A stretch of 10,600 nt of DNA from CAZTDD01 sp964612675. GTDB lineage: Bacteria > Hinthialibacterota > Hinthialibacteria > Hinthialibacterales > JAKPRU01. The stretch covers positions 1 through 10,600 of the forward strand of contig CAZTDD010000172.1 in the NCBI GenBank assembly GCA_964612675.1. Reading direction: 5' to 3'. Made by a program: the position numbers and the translations under genes. Shown here in pieces: positions 6,491 to 10,600 of this stretch; position 1 is the stretch's first letter, and every line of letters begins with the position of its first letter. The notes under the pieces were generated by a model that saw only the letters and a list, made by a program, of their open reading frames with translations, ran no database searches and was not told the DNA's origin.

Positions 6491-7603
6491 ATGAACATCG
6501 GAGTCTTAATCTGCACATTCGCTTGTATCGGAGCCGCCGATTCGGCGGATTTCATCGACGCGCTCCAGTTCCCGTCAACGGAAGTCACGGAGGCGGTGGA
6601 AGGGCAGGGATATTTTCCTGTCGCTGTTGTGAAAGACCAGAAGATCGTCGTCGTACTCCGCGATGGCGGCGGCCACTTGGGAATCGGTGGCTGTCTGGAT
6701 TGGATCGAATCGACCGATGGCGGCACAACCTGGTCCGAACCGAGGACCATCGTCGATACACCGGTTGACGATCGCAACCCGGCAGTAGGTGTCACTGCCT
6801 CCGGGCGTTTCCTGCTGGGTTTTCACCATCAAGGGAGTTATAACGCCGAGAAAAAATACGATCCCTCACTCGACAAAGCGCGATGTATGACGATGTATTC
6901 GGATGATGGGAAAGACTGGTCCGATCCACAGCCCCTCGGCATCGAGGGACTTGAAACAACCTCACCCTATGGGCGCATCATCGGACTGAACGACGGCACC
7001 TATTTGATGAATGTCTATGGAAAGTACACCGACAAGCTCCCCGGCATGCACAACGTCCCAGACGATCTTCGACACTACGCCTATGTGGTACGTTCAAAGG
7101 ATGGGGGAGTTACCTGGTCGGATCCGAGCCTGATCGCAGCGGGATACAACGAAACGGCGCTGGTCATGCCGCGTGGACGCCTGATCGCCGCCGCCCGCTC
7201 CTCAAAAGAGGGACACCTTGCGGTTTTTGTAAGTGCTGATGAAGGGTACACGTGGGAACGAGTCGGGCAGGTTACAGAAGCGCGGCAGCATCCGGCGGAC
7301 CTCATCACGCTTTCCAATGGGTGGGTTCTGCTTGTATTTGGCAATCGACAAGAAGAAAAGGCGATTCGAGGCATTGTGAGCCACAATGGGGGCAAGAGTT
7401 GGGATACGTCCTGCCAAATCCGTTTCAGTAAGCCGGTACGCGGCGATTTCGGATACCCGAGTATTGTGCGGTATGACGGCGACCTTGTTCTCCTCCATTA
7501 CTGGGCGGGCGATGCGAAGAATAGCTACGACGGCTCGAACGCTCGTGCGTATGCCACACGGATTCGAGAAGCCGAACTTCTGAACGCGATTCGGAAAGAA
7601 TAA
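6491..7603 (+). CDS. Exo-alpha-sialidase-like protein with five Asp-boxes
   Basis: A 370-residue protein of the six-bladed sialidase (neuraminidase, GH33-like) fold, which in true sialidases releases terminal sialic acid from glycans. Five Asp-boxes (S-x-D-x-G-x-x-W type) are visible: STDGGTTW (74-81), SDDGKDW (137-143), SKDGGVTW (202-209), SADEGYTW (248-255) and SHNGGKSW (297-304). Arg57, Arg236 (in NETALVMPRGRLIAAARS) and Arg286 or Arg317 could form the substrate-binding Arg triad, and GYPSIVRYDGDLVLLHY (321-337) occupies the place of the catalytic-Tyr strand, but the usual FRIP motif is absent at the N-terminus. Many proteins annotated this way in environmental bacteria have untested specificity. 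The N-terminus is a short plausible signal peptide (1-18). The start at 6491 has GAGGTG about 6 bases upstream. It is last in its group and faces a convergent gene 23 bases away. Confidence 0.8.
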   Translation: MNIGVLICTFACIGAADSADFIDALQFPSTEVTEAVEGQGYFPVAVVKDQKIVVVLRDGGGHLGIGGCLDWIESTDGGTTWSEPRTIVDTPVDDRNPAVGVTASGRFLLGFHHQGSYNAEKKYDPSLDKARCMTMYSDDGKDWSDPQPLGIEGLETTSPYGRIIGLNDGTYLMNVYGKYTDKLPGMHNVPDDLRHYAYVVRSKDGGVTWSDPSLIAAGYNETALVMPRGRLIAAARSSKEGHLAVFVSADEGYTWERVGQVTEARQHPADLITLSNGWVLLVFGNRQEEKAIRGIVSHNGGKSWDTSCQIRFSKPVRGDFGYPSIVRYDGDLVLLHYWAGDAKNSYDGSNARAYATRIREAELLNAIRKE

Positions 7604-7607
7604 GAAG

Positions 7608-7639
7608 GGCACAAGGCAATCGATTTCTATCGTTGTGCC
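7608..7639. terminator. Possible bidirectional hairpin between convergent genes
   Basis: GGCACAA (7608-7614) pairs with TTGTGCC (7633-7639), with inner CGAT/ATCG pairing (7621-7624 with 7629-7632) and a 6-base bulge. It spans the gap between the convergent stops and overlaps the last codons of the minus-strand gene. There is no good T-tract on either side, so termination is plausible by position only. Confidence 0.35.
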
Positions 7640-8436
7640 ACCATGGCCGGTGCCGGAAAATCCGGTACATGGTCGTGCTTTTCGGCGAGTTCCGCGATTT
7701 TTTTCTGAAACTCTCGCAGCCGGGGATCGTCGGGTTGCCGGACTGTCAGGTATTCGACCGCTTCCTCATACATCTCCCTGGCCTGATCGAAGTGGTGAGA
7801 CTTCTCAAGACTCTCGCCTAAATACTCATATCCCTCGCCCACCCCTCCGGGAAACATAATCCCGAAAAAATACTCTCCACTCGGGCATTCCATCATCTTG
7901 TCGAAAAAGTCGCGTGCAAAGTAGATCGTCCGTACAAATACTTCATTTGTCCGGTAAAGCGGCAGGATCGATTCAAACAGCGGAATCAATCGCGACAACA
8001 GCCGGCGCGCCCGGCGGATTTGAACGGGAAGGTCCCGCCTCGCCGCCGCGATCACCTGTTGATCCAACTGACGGAGGCCGCGCATGGAATGGACATCCTC
8101 AACCGGGTCCTCCGAACCGTACGCTTCCAGCAAACGAGCGTTATCGCGCGCTTTCGCAAGCTCGTGCCACAACTCCCCAAGGACTTTGTCGAACAAGCGC
8201 TGCTGTTTTCGATCGACGTCGCCGTCGTCCACCACCCGATACAGCACGTGCGACAGATCTTTCAAAACGCGCAGGTGACGCTCGAGCAGGCGGTCGATAT
8301 AGCTGTGCGAGATTCGGCCGGTCCGCTCGAACACGTCAAACAGACTATCGAGAACGCTCTTGGCTTGATAAATCCCTTTCAGGAATTGGATACGGCGCGA
8401 ATTGCGCCAGCTCACTTTCGGATCGTTTTCGTACAC
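7627..8436 (-). CDS. Helical protein with a C-terminal TPR-like repeat, unknown function
   Basis: A 269-residue protein, apparently cytoplasmic (no signal peptide or membrane span). It starts at a GTG (8436) with a strong GGAGG 5 bases upstream. The sequence is almost wholly helical and rich in Arg, Leu and Asp. Residues 15-65 and 75-105 look like long helices, 120-185 is Arg/Phe-rich, and 199-251 (GEGYEYLGESLEKSHHFDQA then REMYEEAVEYL) fits a tetratricopeptide-type helix pair, which usually mediates protein-protein contact. It starts only 9 bases after the stop of the family 9 glycosyltransferase, so the two are very likely one transcript and may act in the same surface-glycan pathway. I do not recognise a named family. 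Confidence 0.75.
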   Translation of the reverse strand: MYENDPKVSWRNSRRIQFLKGIYQAKSVLDSLFDVFERTGRISHSYIDRLLERHLRVLKDLSHVLYRVVDDGDVDRKQQRLFDKVLGELWHELAKARDNARLLEAYGSEDPVEDVHSMRGLRQLDQQVIAAARRDLPVQIRRARRLLSRLIPLFESILPLYRTNEVFVRTIYFARDFFDKMMECPSGEYFFGIMFPGGVGEGYEYLGESLEKSHHFDQAREMYEEAVEYLTVRQPDDPRLREFQKKIAELAEKHDHVPDFPAPAMVAQR

Positions 8437-8445
8437 CGATTCCTC

Positions 8446-9600
8446 CTATCGGTTGACCTGCGTCAATTGATCTCGAATCGATTGATATACCGTCTCCACA
8501 TCGATGCTTTCCATACAATCGGGCTGCCGGTCGCAGTCCGGAAGATAACACCCCAGACAATCGACGTCGCCTTGCAGGATAACGCCTTGTTCGTAGAGTT
8601 CCAACTCAGCCGCCGATGTCGGCCCGACGAATACCACGACGCGTTTGCCCAGGCCGACCGCGATATGGAGGGCCAGGGTGTCGCCGGTCACCACAACGCT
8701 GCAGAGATTCACGATGGCGGCAAATTGCGGAAGCGTATTATCGCCTCCGGTATCGACAATCGGTATGGAGACCCCCGTACGTATTGCGGCGGCACGGGCG
8801 GTGTCTTCCGGTCCGTGCAGAAGCAACACTGTCGCGTTGAGTCCTTTATGCAACCGTTCGGACAGCGTTGTATAGCCTTCGAGCGTCCACGCTTTCTTCT
8901 TCCATCGGCCGCCCGCTCCAACATTCAGGCCGATAATAGGCCGAGCCGGATCGACATTCCACTGCCGGAGTTTTCGTTTTGCTCGTTCCACCGCGCCCGG
9001 TTCGAGAGGCACTTGGATCTTGCCCGGGGAACCGTCCAGATGAAGCACATCGAGCATGTGTTGCTGGTAGGTTCGTTCGTTCGCCCGTTTCAGGTCGTCC
9101 CACAGGCTCATTTGAAGCCAGGTTTCGCCTGCCTCGTCGAACGGTTTGACCGTACCGGCCTCCGTTCGGCCGTATCCTTTCTTTGTGGATGCTCGCGCGT
9201 ATTCCGCCAAAGAAGTACTCTGAGCGTCCAGATCGAGACCGCACACGAGGTCGAACGTCTCGGTTGCAAGAATCGCTGTGGTACCGGCGTCGAGCGGAAG
9301 TACGCGGTCGATGTCGTCTATCCCCTTGAGCAGCGGAACCGCGGGGGGTGCCGTGACCCATGTGATGTGAGCGCCGGGGTAGGCGCGGCGGATCGGTTCA
9401 AGCACCGCGGTGGTCCGTAGGACATCGCCGGTGGCCGCGAGTTTCACGATCAGGATTCGGGTTTGGACCGATTCCTCATGGGGACACTCGGCGCAGGTCA
9501 CACCTTCCCGTTTGTGGGGTGCGCAGGGCCGGTCGCCGACATACCAACGGCAGTTTGTTTTCACGATTCGTGTTTCCATGCCGCGATTGTCGCGTTTCAC
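8446..9600 (-). CDS. Glycosyltransferase family 9 (heptosyltransferase-like) with N-terminal Cys cluster
   Basis: A 384-residue GT-B glycosyltransferase that, by family, transfers a sugar from a nucleotide donor during lipopolysaccharide or surface glycan synthesis at the cytoplasmic face of the membrane. The N-domain begins with ILIVKLAATGDVLRTTAVLE (49-68), typical of family 9. The C-domain has IIGLNVGAGGRWKKKAW (222-238) and the donor-site signature VVVTGDTLALHIAVGLGK (302-319) followed by VVFVGPT. Before the catalytic fold is an unusual 45-residue extension with C17, C26, H29, C36 and C39 (GDRPCAPHK, TCAECPHE), and near the end lie C348, C351, C356 and C362. Both clusters could bind metal. 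A GTG at 9600 follows AAGGAGG by about 2 bases; an ATG at 9579 would keep the Cys cluster but lacks an SD. Acceptor and donor sugars are unknown. Confidence 0.88.
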   Translation of the reverse strand: MKRDNRGMETRIVKTNCRWYVGDRPCAPHKREGVTCAECPHEESVQTRILIVKLAATGDVLRTTAVLEPIRRAYPGAHITWVTAPPAVPLLKGIDDIDRVLPLDAGTTAILATETFDLVCGLDLDAQSTSLAEYARASTKKGYGRTEAGTVKPFDEAGETWLQMSLWDDLKRANERTYQQHMLDVLHLDGSPGKIQVPLEPGAVERAKRKLRQWNVDPARPIIGLNVGAGGRWKKKAWTLEGYTTLSERLHKGLNATVLLLHGPEDTARAAAIRTGVSIPIVDTGGDNTLPQFAAIVNLCSVVVTGDTLALHIAVGLGKRVVVFVGPTSAAELELYEQGVILQGDVDCLGCYLPDCDRQPDCMESIDVETVYQSIRDQLTQVNR

Positions 9601-9618
9601 GGCCTCCTTGTCGACGGT

Positions 9619-9641
9619 GGGAGGGAGGGGGGAGGCGCGGG
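9619..9641 (+). other. G-quadruplex-forming motif upstream of the glycosyltransferase
   Basis: Runs of three or more G at 9619-9621, 9623-9625, 9627-9632 and 9639-9641 are separated by loops of 1, 1 and 6 bases, meeting the usual G4 pattern. The G-rich strand is the template for the minus-strand transcript, and the motif lies 19 bases upstream of the GTG start at 9600. Confidence 0.5.
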
Positions 9642-9664
9642 TGGCCCCGGCTCCCTTCGGTGTG

Positions 9665-9847
9665 TTAGGCTTTATGGAAATCCCCGCTGGATTCTTCCGG
9701 CTCTTTCTCCGGTGGAAGCAACAACTGCTCGTGCCTTATCTGTAGTTTTTTGTAGTAATCAACGATTTTCTGGGGGTTGTGATCGCACTCTTGAGAAACA
9801 TGATGCCGTACTTTTCGTATGCGGGCAATGACCTGATCTTGTTCCAT
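9665..9847 (-). CDS. Small antitoxin-like protein paired with the PIN toxin gene
   Basis: A 60-residue, highly charged protein. The ATG at 9847 has GGGAG 8 bases upstream (inside the PIN gene's last codons); an in-frame TTG at 9862 would overlap the toxin but lacks support. The N-terminal pattern QDQVIARIRKVRHHVSQE followed by DHNPQKIVDYYKKLQ resembles small proteins of the 'D-x-I-V-x-E-V-R-x-x-R' type that accompany PIN-domain toxins in type II toxin-antitoxin systems, where they would bind and block the RNase. The C-terminus (45-60) is acidic and probably disordered. It begins 4 bases after the PIN stop, so the pair is translationally coupled, with the toxin gene first. The antitoxin role is inferred from neighbour and pattern. 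Confidence 0.65.
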   Translation of the reverse strand: MEQDQVIARIRKVRHHVSQECDHNPQKIVDYYKKLQIRHEQLLLPPEKEPEESSGDFHKA

Positions 9848-9851
9848 AGTA

Positions 9852-10321
9852 TCAACTCCCAAGCAGCTCGAGTGGGGTCACCAGTTTCGGTACGTACAAG
9901 CCCAGCAACGCGTTCACACGTCTAATGTGATCGAACTTGTTCGCATTTGCCAAATGCTGACAGTTCCACGTGAGCAGGAAATCGCACCGATGATATGAAG
10001 CCAGTGCCAGGTGCAAAGCGTCGCCAAGCGGTTCCTGGGGCATCAATTTGTGGCGGACGTATGCCTCCACAATCTCTGCAACGGCATCATCAATCATGAG
10101 CAACGCCGTACCCGTTACAAGAGCGACAACCTCATTCTTGTTCGGATAATCTCCGTAGCTCAGCTCGTCGAGAACGGCTTCACTGGTCACTATCAGATAG
10201 GATTGCCGGTGCTTGTCCCACCACTCCCGGGTCCAATTCCGCCGTGCGACCATATCAGGCTCCGAACGCATTCATGATAGAAGCTCGGAATTGAAGTCTC
10301 GATATAGACTTTTGGCTGCAT
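9852..10321 (-). pseudogene. PIN-domain (VapC-like) toxin gene with a one-base frameshift
   Basis: PIN proteins are Mg-dependent ribonucleases and act as toxins in VapBC-type systems. From an ATG at 10321 the minus strand reads MQPKVYIETSIPSFYHE, the canonical start of one PIN subgroup, including the first catalytic acid (E8, in place of the common Asp). Right after the GAA at 10271-10273 the frame changes. The rest (RSEPDMVARRNWTREWW onward) continues in the -1 frame to the stop at 9852-9854, with SEAVLDEL, PLGDALHLALASY and FLLTWNCQHLAN supplying the remaining active-site acids and the TWN motif. Adding one base near 10271 gives 156 residues, the usual length. An internal ATG at 10271 opens the second frame but would lack the first strand and catalytic acid, and has no SD. 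No slippery heptamer suggests programmed frameshifting. It is either inactivated or a sequencing error. Confidence 0.85.
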
Positions 10322-10326
10322 AGGCT

Positions 10327-10355
10327 GAAGTTACACTTCACTTGCTGACTAGTCA
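10327..10355. promoter_or_regulatory. Two palindromes upstream of the PIN/antitoxin unit (candidate operator)
   Basis: GAAGT-TAC-ACTTC (10327-10339) and the perfect 10-bp palindrome TGACTAGTCA (10346-10355) lie 6 to 34 bases upstream of the ATG at 10321. Type II toxin-antitoxin units are commonly autorepressed at such sites. On the minus strand TTGACG (10370-10375) could be a -35 box, but no good -10 follows at the right distance. Confidence 0.4.
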
Positions 10356-10420
10356 AACTCTCGGGGTAACGTCAATCGGGGCGGCGAAGGAGGAAGAGGT
10401 TGTTCCCGCCAATGTCTTCC

Positions 10421-10499
10421 GTTTTTCACCCCGCCGACGTTTTCTGTTTTTCACCCCAACGGGGTGAAGTACTATAGCCGGCGGGCAACGCCCCTGGGG
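10421..10499. repeat. Tandem short hairpins with AAC loops and a 12-bp direct repeat
   Basis: GTTTTTCACCCC occurs at 10421-10432 and 10446-10457. The second copy runs into a perfect 7-bp stem with AAC loop (TCACCCC-AAC-GGGGTGA, 10451-10467). After ACTATAGCC a second GGGC-AAC-GCCC hairpin follows (10483-10493). From memory, this paired 'CCCCAACGGGG ... TATAGCC ... GGGCAACGCCC' layout is a dispersed repeat in Planctomycetota-like and other environmental genomes. No gene was seen in 10322-10600. Confidence 0.65.
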
Positions 10500-10545
10500 A
10501 ATTTACCGGCCCGTTGCCATTCTCAGTAACCACCCCCAAACGGAA

Positions 10546-10566
10546 TTGACGCCGTCGCAAAAAGTC
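10546..10566 (-). repeat. Fourth copy of the GACTTTTTGCGACGGCGTC repeat
   Basis: The reverse complement matches positions 69-89 exactly over 21 bases, about 10.5 kb away and in opposite orientation. Related copies lie at 1809-1830 (minus) and 2146-2167 (plus). G/C-rich runs follow to the window end, as at the other copies. Confidence 0.85.
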
Positions 10567-10600
10567 CGAAATTGGCGGTGTAAGTTCCCTCTCCCCCCGG

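Noticed and set aside
8020..9420. A 466-codon open frame on the plus strand opposite the glycosyltransferase
   Set aside because: The minus strand carries unmistakable family 9 motifs with an SD and coupled neighbour; the antisense frame has no recognisable domain and crosses two minus-strand genes.
10262..10280. Programmed ribosomal frameshifting to express the full PIN toxin
   Set aside because: No slippery heptamer or downstream SD-like stimulator is visible at the junction; a simple indel explains it better.

Overview
This window looks like part of a chromosome from an uncultured bacterium of the Planctomycetota/Hydrogenedentota kind. That placement is an inference from three things: the style of the exported proteins, the sialidase-like enzymes, and intergenic DNA packed with dispersed palindromic and G-rich repeats. 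No rRNA, tRNA or universal marker gene is present to test it. No CRISPR array or transposase was seen.

Layout. (1) Positions 1-2300: an exported Gly/Met-rich protein (minus strand) framed by long inverted repeats, plus about 550 bp of repeat-filled non-coding DNA. (2) Positions 2301-3573 (minus): an anti-sigma-like membrane protein directly downstream of an ECF sigma factor. The sigma gene is broken in its sigma2-sigma4 linker by an exact 11-bp tandem duplication; removing one copy restores a full-length frame. (3) Positions 3776-7603 (plus): a divergent group of four genes. These encode a secreted beta-propeller glycosidase-like protein, a TRAP transporter small permease (DctQ-like), a secreted Cys/His-containing protein of unknown function, and a sialidase-like protein with five Asp-boxes. 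No TRAP large permease or binding protein accompanies the DctQ. (4) Positions 7627-9600 (minus): a family 9 glycosyltransferase with an extra N-terminal cysteine cluster, followed after 9 bp by a helical protein with a TPR-like end. (5) Positions 9665-10321 (minus): a PIN-domain toxin gene carrying a one-base frameshift, followed by a small antitoxin-like gene. (6) Positions 10322-10600: palindromes that may be the toxin-antitoxin operator, tandem hairpins, and another copy of the dispersed repeat.

How it may work together: the sigma/anti-sigma pair and the exported Gly/Met-rich protein may form a cell-envelope signalling unit. The divergent plus-strand genes look like an exported carbohydrate (perhaps sialic-acid-type glycan) utilisation group. 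The glycosyltransferase pair suggests surface polysaccharide or lipopolysaccharide synthesis. All these functional links are inferences from gene order. The two frameshifts could be real decay or phase-variation events, or assembly errors; the exact tandem duplication looks more like a real mutation than the one-base indel.
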